Shown in pieces: positions 31,171-37,423 of a stretch of 44,192 bases of DNA. The stretch lies in the IMG/VR virus record IMGVR_UViG_3300007735_000975, positions 1 to 44,192 of that record. One strand, 5' to 3'. This DNA comes from a virus. A model generated the notes under the pieces. The model worked only from the letters and a program-made list of their open reading frames with translations. It was not told the origin of the DNA and searched no databases. Numbering within the stretch: the first letter of the stretch is position 1; the number at the start of each line of letters is the position of its first letter. The position numbers and the translations under genes were made by a program.

Positions 31171-32339
31171 TGTTTTCTGCTCAGATCAACGTTTCCGCGC
31201 TCAAGACGGCACTAAACACGGTGCGGGCGGCGATTAGTCCGCGGGCAGCCAACGAAATCAACAAGTGCGTGCGGCTTGAAGTGGGCGCGGCGGGGCTGAC
31301 TTTGACGGCGACTTCGGGGCTTATCGCGATCGAAGCGCATGCCGAATGCGAAGCTATGGGCGATGAAGCGATCGTCGTCCCGCATGACAAACTTGCGATG
31401 GTTTGCGGCCTGTATGACGGTGTTCTCAGCCTGAGTTTCAACGCCAATCGGCGGCGATTGGTGGTCAAGGCTGGCAAGTCGGAACACACTTTGGCGTGCC
31501 TCGATGCCGCCGACTGGCCCCCGATCGCCTGGGAGCCGGAAGGCGCGGGCCTCGCCCTTGTGGCAGATGGCGCAGCCTGGGCGCGCGGCTTTGCAGTTGC
31601 CGGCCACGCAAGCCAAGATGAAAACCGGTACGGGCTAAACGGCGTGAATGTCGAACGCATCGGCGACGAGGGTCTGCGCTGTGTTGCCACCGACGGCAGC
31701 CGCTTGGCCTGGGCTGATGTCGAATGCAGTCTGCCGATCGGCGCTATTGCCATTCCGGGTAAGCAGCTTGTGCCGGTCGAGGTATCGCGCGCCCTTGTGC
31801 GCAGCGCGGCGGGTGGCGGTTCGTGGGGGCTGCGCCTGGGGCAGCGGTCGGGCGCTTGGGGGCAGGTCGATGCGGATGGGCAGCCCGCCAAGGGCGCGGG
31901 CCGCATGTGGTTCCGCTTGGTTGAAGGCGAGTTTCCGCAATACCAAATGGTTCTGCCGGCGAGCTACAAGCGCACGGTCAAGGTCGACGGCGCAGCGCTT
32001 TCGCGGGCGCTCAAGGCTGTTTGCCTTACCGCAAACGATAAAAACAACAGTGTGCGCGCCACTTTCGAGGATGGTCGGGTTCTGTTCGCCACGCAGGACA
32101 CGAAAGACACCAGCGGCGTCAAGGTCGAAGTCGATGCGGATTTGGTCGGTAGTGCGCTGACTACGGGCTTCAACGCTTCATTCTTGGCTGAAGCTTTGGC
32201 GCTATTGGGCAGCCCGGCGCAGGTAGTGGTATCGCTGGGCGATACCCTCGATCCTGTGCTGTTGACCGCGGGCGCACCGGCGGCGAAGACCGTCGAAACC
32301 GCCGAAGCCATCGTCGTTATGCCGATGCGCCTTGATTGA
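31170..32339 (+). CDS. dnaN: DNA polymerase sliding clamp (DnaN, beta subunit)
   Basis: A 389-residue bacterial-type ring clamp that tethers polymerase to DNA. It starts MFSAQINVSALKTALNTVRA and ends with EAIVVMPMRLD, the conserved C-terminal strand forming the peptide-binding pocket in DnaN. The three repeated domains of about 120-130 residues fit the length. A GTG start follows GGAAGG, with its first base being the last of the dut stop. No DNA polymerase III alpha or other replicative polymerase is recognised in this window, so the clamp may recruit the host polymerase (inference). Confidence 0.9.
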   Translation: MFSAQINVSALKTALNTVRAAISPRAANEINKCVRLEVGAAGLTLTATSGLIAIEAHAECEAMGDEAIVVPHDKLAMVCGLYDGVLSLSFNANRRRLVVKAGKSEHTLACLDAADWPPIAWEPEGAGLALVADGAAWARGFAVAGHASQDENRYGLNGVNVERIGDEGLRCVATDGSRLAWADVECSLPIGAIAIPGKQLVPVEVSRALVRSAAGGGSWGLRLGQRSGAWGQVDADGQPAKGAGRMWFRLVEGEFPQYQMVLPASYKRTVKVDGAALSRALKAVCLTANDKNNSVRATFEDGRVLFATQDTKDTSGVKVEVDADLVGSALTTGFNASFLAEALALLGSPAQVVVSLGDTLDPVLLTAGAPAAKTVETAEAIVVMPMRLD

Positions 32340-32352
32340 TCGGTTCCACACT

Positions 32353-32396
32353 TTGACAGGCCCGTGATCGTGGTAGATTGCGGGCCTGTCTTGTTT
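32353..32396 (+). terminator. Hairpin terminator overlapping a promoter candidate, dnaN to reductase
   Basis: GACAGGCCCG (32355-32364) pairs perfectly with CGGGCCTGTC (32381-32390) and is followed by TTGTTT. The same bases contain TTGACA (32353-32358) and, 15 bases on, TAGATT (32374-32379) preceded by TG-g, so terminator and promoter are interleaved. Confidence 0.6.
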
Positions 32397-32407
32397 CCGG
32401 AGGTAGT

Positions 32408-34489
32408 ATGTCCACGTTGTTTGGGTTGGGTGAATGGTCAAAGCATCAGGACAAATGCGAGGCCTGGGCGGCTGATGCAATCGCCGATCTTTCCGATAGT
32501 GACGCGCTTGTGGGCCTTTCGCCCGGTGCACAGTTGGCAAGCGAAATCGTGCGGCTGCGGACCTATGCCAAGGTTAAGGCAGACGGCCAGCGCGAAACGT
32601 GGCGGGAGACTGTCACCCGTTGGGGCGGGTATTTCTATTATCGGCTGTGTCAGCGCACGACCGACCTAAACGCACAAGCAGAGATGCGCGAAGCGGTGCG
32701 GGCGGTATTTCGGCGCGAAGTGATGCCGTCGATGCGCGCACTTTGGGCGGCTGGCGATGTGCTCGAAAAGAATGATATTGCCCTGTACAACTGCGCTTTT
32801 GCGCCTGCCGATAGCTTGGCGGTATTTTGGGAGGGCCTGTATATTCTCATGCACGGAACCGGCTTTGGGTTCAGTGTGGAATCGCAGTTCGTCAACAAGC
32901 TGCCGATTCCGACCCTTTGCGATGGGCTGACCTTGACCACACACAGAGTCCACGACAGTACAGAAGGTTGGCGCGATGCCATCGAAGAGGGTGTTCGGGC
33001 ATGGTTTGCCGGTCATACAGTCACGTTTGACTTCTCGCAAATCCGGCCCGCCGGCGCACGTTTGGCGACCAAGGGCGGCGAAGCTTCGGGCCCCGAACCG
33101 CTGCGCAAGTACCTGAACGCTTTGCGGGAGACTATCCAGAACGCAGCCAAGAATAGCCGCCGACTAACCACCCTCGAAGTTCATGACCTTCTGTGTTGTG
33201 CGGCTGGGGCTGTGCAGGTCGGCGGCGTGCGGCGGTCGGCGATGATTTCGTTTAGTGACGTCAACGACGCACAACTTCGGTGGGCGAAGCACTATCCTGC
33301 CGCATATGGCCTTGGCGTCGATATCCCAATCGAACGCTGTCAAGCCAACAACAGTTGGGTATGGTCTGACCCAGAAGCCTTGAGCTTCGCCGACTTTGAC
33401 GCCGAATGGCAGGTCTTGCGCACATCGCATGCAGGCGAGCGGGGTATCTTCTCACCGGCTCGATTGGCCTACCGGGGTGTACCTTTGCGCGCAAACCCGT
33501 GCGTGGAAATCGGCTTGGCGTGGCAAGATGCCGCAGACCCTTCGGGGGACAGCGGCGGCGGGCAGTTCTGCAATCTGTCAAACGTTATCCTTCGACCAAC
33601 CGATACCCTGCAAACCGCGACAGCGAAAGCAAACCTTGCCGCGTTTATCGGCACGGTTCAGGCTTCGTGCACGCAGTTTGTGGGTTTGCGCGATGGCTGG
33701 GCGACAGTGACGCGCCGTGATGCTTTGTTGGGTGTGGGTCTGTCAGGGCAGGCAGATTGCCCCCAAATCGCATCTTCAACGCACAAACTTGCGGCGCTGA
33801 ACGCAACCGCAATCGACGCGAACGCGCATTGGGCGGCCATTCTTGGCATCAACGCGGCAGCCGGTGTCACGTGTGGCAAACCAGACGGCAATAGCTCCGT
33901 GTTCCTAGGGTGTTCCAGCGGTGTGCACTCGCACCATGCCCGGCACTATCTGCGGCGCATCACTGTTAGCGCCAAGTCGCCAATCTGCGCAGTGTTGCGC
34001 GAAGCCGGGGTGCCGTGCATCCCTTCGCTTTATACCACTGCCGATAAGCTCGAACGCGGGATTATCGCTGCAGACGAGGTTGAGGCGTGGCTCTTTGAAC
34101 TGCCGATGGCGGCACCGGGCGGTGCCCTGGTTCGGCAGGATGAAGGCGCGATCGAACTTCTTGAGCGCGTCAATGTGATCAATGCCGGTTGGTTGGGCGT
34201 GAAGGGTCACAACCAATCCGTGACCGTAAACGTGCGGCCCGAAGAGTGGGATACCGTCCGAGATTGGGTATGGGCACATCGCGCAAACCTGGGCGGGGTG
34301 AGTTTCTTTCCCTTTGATGGCGCCGTGTACTATGGCCAGCCTCTCAGCGATTTGACGCAAGAAGAGTATGCCCAGCGGGTTGCCGACCTTCCGCCCGTCG
34401 ATTGGGCCCGGCTTGCGGTGTATGAAACCGGGTTCAGCGAAGCCGGGCAGACGTTCGCCTGCGTTGGCGGGGCGTGCTCAATCGTGTAA
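32408..34489 (+). CDS. nrdJ: Adenosylcobalamin-dependent (class II) ribonucleotide reductase
   Basis: A 693-residue monomeric reductase that makes dNTPs with vitamin B12 instead of an iron or manganese subunit. The radical site reads NPCVEIG with thiyl C365 and E367. Redox cysteines are C129 (YNCAF) and C388 (FCNLSN), and the C-terminal shuttle pair is CVGGAC. KPDGNSSVFLGCSSGVHSHH is typical of the Lactobacillus RTPR type. Between C365 and C388 are 22 residues rather than about 10, including a Gly/Ser/Asp loop. GGAGG is at 32399-32403. With ThyX and dUTPase it forms the nucleotide-supply set. Confidence 0.9.
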   Translation: MSTLFGLGEWSKHQDKCEAWAADAIADLSDSDALVGLSPGAQLASEIVRLRTYAKVKADGQRETWRETVTRWGGYFYYRLCQRTTDLNAQAEMREAVRAVFRREVMPSMRALWAAGDVLEKNDIALYNCAFAPADSLAVFWEGLYILMHGTGFGFSVESQFVNKLPIPTLCDGLTLTTHRVHDSTEGWRDAIEEGVRAWFAGHTVTFDFSQIRPAGARLATKGGEASGPEPLRKYLNALRETIQNAAKNSRRLTTLEVHDLLCCAAGAVQVGGVRRSAMISFSDVNDAQLRWAKHYPAAYGLGVDIPIERCQANNSWVWSDPEALSFADFDAEWQVLRTSHAGERGIFSPARLAYRGVPLRANPCVEIGLAWQDAADPSGDSGGGQFCNLSNVILRPTDTLQTATAKANLAAFIGTVQASCTQFVGLRDGWATVTRRDALLGVGLSGQADCPQIASSTHKLAALNATAIDANAHWAAILGINAAAGVTCGKPDGNSSVFLGCSSGVHSHHARHYLRRITVSAKSPICAVLREAGVPCIPSLYTTADKLERGIIAADEVEAWLFELPMAAPGGALVRQDEGAIELLERVNVINAGWLGVKGHNQSVTVNVRPEEWDTVRDWVWAHRANLGGVSFFPFDGAVYYGQPLSDLTQEEYAQRVADLPPVDWARLAVYETGFSEAGQTFACVGGACSIV

Positions 34490-34526
34490 GGTGAGGGCAC
34501 CCCGCCGGGGTGAGTAACCCCGGTCT

Positions 34527-34562
34527 GATGGCCGCCGGTTTCGATCGGCGGCCATCTTCTTG
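34527..34562 (+). terminator. Terminator after ribonucleotide reductase
   Basis: GATGGCCGCCG (34527-34537) pairs perfectly with CGGCGGCCATC (34546-34556), followed by TTCTTGT. It ends the + strand dut-dnaN-reductase block. A weaker GC hairpin lies between it and the reductase stop. Confidence 0.75.
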
Positions 34563-34579
34563 TATGGGGCTGGCATAAC

Positions 34580-34599
34580 AAAAGCGCCCGTTGGGGCGC
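34580..34599 (-). terminator. Terminator after adenine methyltransferase (- strand)
   Basis: Read on the - strand, GCGCCC-CAAC-GGGCGC is followed by TTTTGTT, a standard intrinsic terminator about 25 bases after the methyltransferase stop. It faces the reductase terminator. Confidence 0.8.
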
Positions 34600-34623
34600 C
34601 TTGTTGCGAAGATTAGAGCGGGA

Positions 34624-36492
34624 TTAGAAAAGGCTACCTTGTTTGGGCGGAATCCATGCAGGCGGGCGGTTCAGGGTGACCCATTCAGCTTGTTGCCTGC
34701 TAAATGTCCGCTTTTGCCCCACTCTTTGCCCTGTTATGTCGACTGTATGCCAACCATCCGCGACCAGCTCGGGGATCGGCTCGGCCTCCGAGATCGCCAC
34801 GGTCGCGCCAGCGGCGGCCCAGCGGCGGGCGAGGGTGACCACATCGGCGCGCGGCAGATCGTGGGCATAGCCGGTGGTTTTTCTGCCCGGGATGCGAAGA
34901 TGTGTGTTAGTATCCAGACGCACCCGCACCCGGAGTAAGCAATGCCGTTCCAAGTCCCCTGCCAGATCTGTGGAACCACCCTCACGCGCGCATGGAGTCC
35001 GGCGTCCGGAAAGCGCGCAACCTGCCCAGGCGACTGCCTGCGAGAACTTCGCCGCCGCACCGGGCTGCGCTTGGCAGCGGAGGGCAAAGTGCCTAAGATC
35101 ACCCCTGAGATCCAGGCCAAGGCGGCTATCGGCCGCACCGGCAAGGGCAAGGGCTGGATTGAGAATGGGTACAGGTTCCTCATGAGTGACGGCCGGCGCA
35201 TTAGCGAGCACCGTCTTGTCATGGAGCGCCACATCGGACGCGAACTGACTCCAAACGAGGTCGTCCACCACATCAATCACGACCCGCTCGACAACCGAAT
35301 CGAGAACCTCCACCTGTACGCCAGCCGAGCGGAGCACTTCAAAGATGGCCACCCGGAGATGGGCGACAGGCTCCCGAAGGTGATCGAGTCCGCTTGCGCG
35401 GAGTGCGGCATCACCTTCCTCACGCCCGCAAGCGTCAAGCGGCAGGAACTGTGCCGCAAGCACCGGCGGTATTATCGGCGCTACGTCTGAGTACGGCGGA
35501 TCGATGAAAACCACGGTCCCGGGCGGGAGCGTGGGCGGGTCGATGAGGCGGGCGTCGGGGGCGATGGTGGCGGGGAGGGCTGGCGTCACGTCGAACCGGT
35601 CTGCCACCACTTGCACGGTGCGGGGGCGGCTGCCGTGGTTGGTTGCCGTTGCCAGGTAGTCCCTCAGCAAGTGCGGGCTGAAACCGCTCTCAGGCTCACC
35701 CTGCCGGTGGGCGTAGTGCGCGAGGTTGCACCACCGCGCCACCTCCCTCGGGTCCACCTCGCGGGCGTCGGGGGCGATGGTGGCAGGGAGGGAGGGCAAC
35801 GTATCGGCGCGGAGAGCGAGCCAATCCGGCGGCGGTGCCTTCCATGAGCCGTCCGCGTTGCCGTCGGGGTTCTGGTACTGCGCCGCCAGTCGCGGCGGCT
35901 TGCTGCTGTCGCCGTGGCCTTGCACCCAAGCCCACCGCGCCACCTCCCTCGGGTCCACCTCGCGGGCGTCGGGGGCGATGGTGGCGGGCATGGCATCGAT
36001 GCGCGACATGCGGTTTGGCACGAAGTCCCGCACATCACCACCCCATCTCTCGCCACGCGCAGCACGCTCTGATGCGCAGTCATAGCCTCCGCTCATTCCA
36101 GTAAGCGCGTGCGATACCGCCCACCGCGCCACCTCCCCCGCATCCGCACCCTCATCCGGCAGCCGCGGCGGCCCTTCCGCTCGCAGCCGCTCCCACAGGG
36201 CGCGCGGGTCCTCGGCGGCCCATGACCGGATGATGGCCGCGGCGGCACGGGCAAGCGCGGCGTCGCGGTAGGCGTGGAGCAGTAGCCGGACGCCGGGGTC
36301 GGGCTCGCACCACAGGTATCGCTCGGCACGCTGCCCCGGCATCAGCCCCAAGACGCGCAAGATGGTATCCGCGTACCCGGTTTTCGCGCCCATGCGCGAT
36401 ACAGGCGGGCGGGCGCCGTCGCGGTGGAGCCGTAGTGATAGCGCGGCGGTCCCGGCGCAAAGCTCAACGAACAGGGGGACAGGTTGGTGCAT
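34624..36492 (-). CDS. Adenine (D12-class, Dam-like) DNA methyltransferase, split at DPPY by an opposite-strand HNH gene
   Basis: A 622-codon frame. The N-terminus shows FVELCAGTAALSLRL (cofactor site, 8-22) and SRMGAKTGYADTIL (32-45). The catalytic motif IV reads FIDPPY near residue 330 (codons at 35491-35502). In relatives DPPY is followed within two residues by TTGY; here about 204 codons intervene before TTGYAHDLPRADVV (from 34878 down). Those codons are the antisense of the HNH gene. The frame stays open throughout, so a bulky, probably inactive, protein could still be made; splicing or excision is not evident. The C-terminus is KQGSLF, matching the clamp motif Q-x-x-L-F. Two 54-base repeats lie within residues about 170-255. 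Confidence 0.75.
   Translation of the reverse strand: MHQPVPLFVELCAGTAALSLRLHRDGARPPVSRMGAKTGYADTILRVLGLMPGQRAERYLWCEPDPGVRLLLHAYRDAALARAAAAIIRSWAAEDPRALWERLRAEGPPRLPDEGADAGEVARWAVSHALTGMSGGYDCASERAARGERWGGDVRDFVPNRMSRIDAMPATIAPDAREVDPREVARWAWVQGHGDSSKPPRLAAQYQNPDGNADGSWKAPPPDWLALRADTLPSLPATIAPDAREVDPREVARWCNLAHYAHRQGEPESGFSPHLLRDYLATATNHGSRPRTVQVVADRFDVTPALPATIAPDARLIDPPTLPPGTVVFIDPPYSDVAPIIPPVLAAQFLPLDACGREEGDAALRASGLDHLREPVAHLRVAIFEVLRSAGVQVEVLDSVVERVVIDVVDDLVWSQFASDVALHDKTVLANAPAVTHEEPVPILNPALALAGAADSRLGLDLRGDLRHFALRCQAQPGAAAKFSQAVAWAGCALSGRRTPCAREGGSTDLAGDLERHCLLRVRVRLDTNTHLRIPGRKTTGYAHDLPRADVVTLARRWAAAGATVAISEAEPIPELVADGWHTVDITGQRVGQKRTFSRQQAEWVTLNRPPAWIPPKQGSLF
34905..34913 (+). promoter_or_regulatory. 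Promoter candidate for HNH gene
   Basis: TGTTAGTAT fits the extended -10 form TG-n-TAGTAT, 29 bases before the HNH ATG and inside the insertion. GGAG (34931-34934) is the ribosome site. The mobile gene would thus carry its own expression signals. Confidence 0.4.
34942..35490 (+). CDS. HNH homing-type endonuclease
   Basis: A 182-residue endonuclease. The HNH core reads SEHRLVMERHIGR (88-100) and VVHHINHDPLDNRIENL (107-123), with H109, H110, N112, H113 and N118 as candidate active and metal residues. It is flanked by two cysteine clusters: CQICGT with CPGDC (7-32) and CAECGIT with CRKH (152-174), probable zinc fingers. It lies on the + strand inside the - strand methyltransferase gene, exactly at its DPPY codons. 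This is typical of homing enzymes that target conserved active-site sequences. It likely spreads by cutting uninterrupted alleles. Confidence 0.85.
   Translation: MPFQVPCQICGTTLTRAWSPASGKRATCPGDCLRELRRRTGLRLAAEGKVPKITPEIQAKAAIGRTGKGKGWIENGYRFLMSDGRRISEHRLVMERHIGRELTPNEVVHHINHDPLDNRIENLHLYASRAEHFKDGHPEMGDRLPKVIESACAECGITFLTPASVKRQELCRKHRRYYRRYV
35731..35985 (-). repeat. Two perfect 54-base direct repeats inside the adenine methyltransferase gene
   Basis: The copies at 35731-35784 and 35932-35985 are identical over 54 bases and 201 bases apart (67 codons, in frame). Each encodes ATIAPDAREVDPREVARW; a third, degenerate copy near 35545 encodes ATIAPDARLIDP just before DPPY. Duplication of the region before the catalytic motif has enlarged the protein. 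Confidence 0.8.
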
Positions 36493-36493
36493 T

Positions 36494-36655
36494 TCAAGCC
36501 TCTATGGATTGACTAACCATCCGCACAAAACCAACCGGCAAGACCACACATGACCCGTTCCGGTCCACAATCGCGCGCCCATCTGGCAACAGAAACCCCA
36601 ACAGGCGCGCACCAATCGGCAGTGTGCGCGTAGGGCGCACAAGTTCAAGCACCAC
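36494..36655 (-). CDS. Small protein before the methyltransferase, unknown
   Basis: A 53-residue beta-like protein (MVLELVRPTRTLPIGARLLG, then FLLPDGRAIVDRNGSCVVLP). It ends one base before the AAATG of the methyltransferase. I chose the GTG at 36655 because earlier codons lie upstream of the Lar-like stop at 36676; an alternative start 60 bases upstream is possible. The ribosome site is weak, suggesting coupling to the Lar-like gene. Confidence 0.4.
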   Translation of the reverse strand: MVLELVRPTRTLPIGARLLGFLLPDGRAIVDRNGSCVVLPVGFVRMVSQSIEA

Positions 36656-36675
36656 ATATCTGTATCGGTCTGTTA

Positions 36676-36912
36676 TCAATCCTCTTCGACCCCTACAGGG
36701 TACAGCCGAAGCCAACGGGCGACAGCCTCACCCGCTGCAATCTGCCGCGACCCGCCGCAACCCTCAGCCGTGCAGCCGCAACAGCCGATCGCGGCGTCAT
36801 AGGCCGAAACCCCGCCGGTTTCGTCGAGGCTGTAGGCGTCCACGCGCATCAGCGGTTGCCCGCCACACTTTGGACAGGTCAACCCGTCCGTTGGGTTTTC
36901 GAAGGGATACAC
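36676..36912 (-). CDS. Lar-like (restriction-alleviation) zinc-ribbon protein
   Basis: A 78-residue protein. TCPKCGGQPLM near the N-terminus and CCGCTAEGCGG followed by EAVARWLRL in the second half match the layout of Lar-type zinc-ribbon proteins, which reduce restriction of phage DNA. The GTG at 36912 has GAGG overlapping the SSB stop and is preferred over an ATG at 36954 inside ssb. It lies in an operon with SSB and the adenine methyltransferase, which supports an anti-restriction role (inference). Confidence 0.6.
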   Translation of the reverse strand: MYPFENPTDGLTCPKCGGQPLMRVDAYSLDETGGVSAYDAAIGCCGCTAEGCGGSRQIAAGEAVARWLRLYPVGVEED

Positions 36913-36919
36913 GGTGTCC

Positions 36920-37387
36920 TCAGAATGGCAAATCGTCGGGGTTGTAACCTGCATAATCGTCGGCAAGCGCCTTTGATTCAGCGGGCTTGGTGGCTGCAGG
37001 CTTCGGCGGCGAGGCGCGGCGCGTTTGCGGTTCGGCTTGCGGTGCGCTTTCGGCATCGCGGGCACCGCCCAACAGCCGGATATCGCTGGCGACAATCTCA
37101 GTGACCCAACGCTTGTTGCCCTCTTTGTCCGTGTATTCGCGGGTTTGAATCTTGCCCTCGATATACAGTTGTTTGCCCTTCTTGCCGAAGCGTTCCATCA
37201 GCGCGGCCAGCTTGTCGAAACACGTGACCGAATGCCATTCGGTATGATCTACCCATTGGCCGCTTTGGTCTTTTTTGCGGTCAGCGGTCGCCACACGCAG
37301 GCTTGCGATCTGCATTCCGCTGTTGGTGGCGCGCACTTCCGCGTCTTTGCCCAGGTTGCCGACCAAGATGCACTTATTGACTGACAC
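36920..37387 (-). CDS. ssb: Single-stranded DNA-binding protein
   Basis: A 155-residue protein with the OB-fold of bacterial SSBs (residues 1-108: VNKCILVGNLGKDAEVR, then DHTEWHSVTCFDKLAALMER and GKQLYIEGKIQTREYTDKEG). A Pro/Ala/Lys linker follows, then the acidic tip GYNPDDLPF, which docks host or phage partner proteins. It coats ssDNA at forks and during RecT recombination. Element G lies 55 bases upstream, inside the end of the helicase gene, so SSB, the Lar-like protein and the methyltransferase can be transcribed separately. Confidence 0.95.
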   Translation of the reverse strand: MSVNKCILVGNLGKDAEVRATNSGMQIASLRVATADRKKDQSGQWVDHTEWHSVTCFDKLAALMERFGKKGKQLYIEGKIQTREYTDKEGNKRWVTEIVASDIRLLGGARDAESAPQAEPQTRRASPPKPAATKPAESKALADDYAGYNPDDLPF

Positions 37388-37423
37388 GTGATGTCCTGCG
37401 TGGTTGAGGGGTGCACAAGCGTA

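Larger units (their letters stand above)
34879..35490. mobile_element. HNH endonuclease insertion within the methyltransferase gene
   Basis: The inserted block runs from just after the TTGY codons (34873-34878) to just before the DPPY codons (35491), about 610 bases, and holds little besides the HNH gene. Its length is a multiple of three relative to the host frame. The HNH stop codon (35488-35490) directly abuts the DPPY codons. Exact ends need an uninterrupted relative for comparison. Confidence 0.7.

Noticed and set aside
34942-35490. The insertion as an intein in the methyltransferase.
   Set aside because: The antisense product lacks intein end residues (no HN before the downstream Thr) and the recognisable gene is on the other strand.
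34879-35490. The insertion as a group I intron.
   Set aside because: Almost all of the block is the HNH gene on the opposite strand, leaving little room for a ribozyme core; none was recognised. Not excluded without a relative for comparison.
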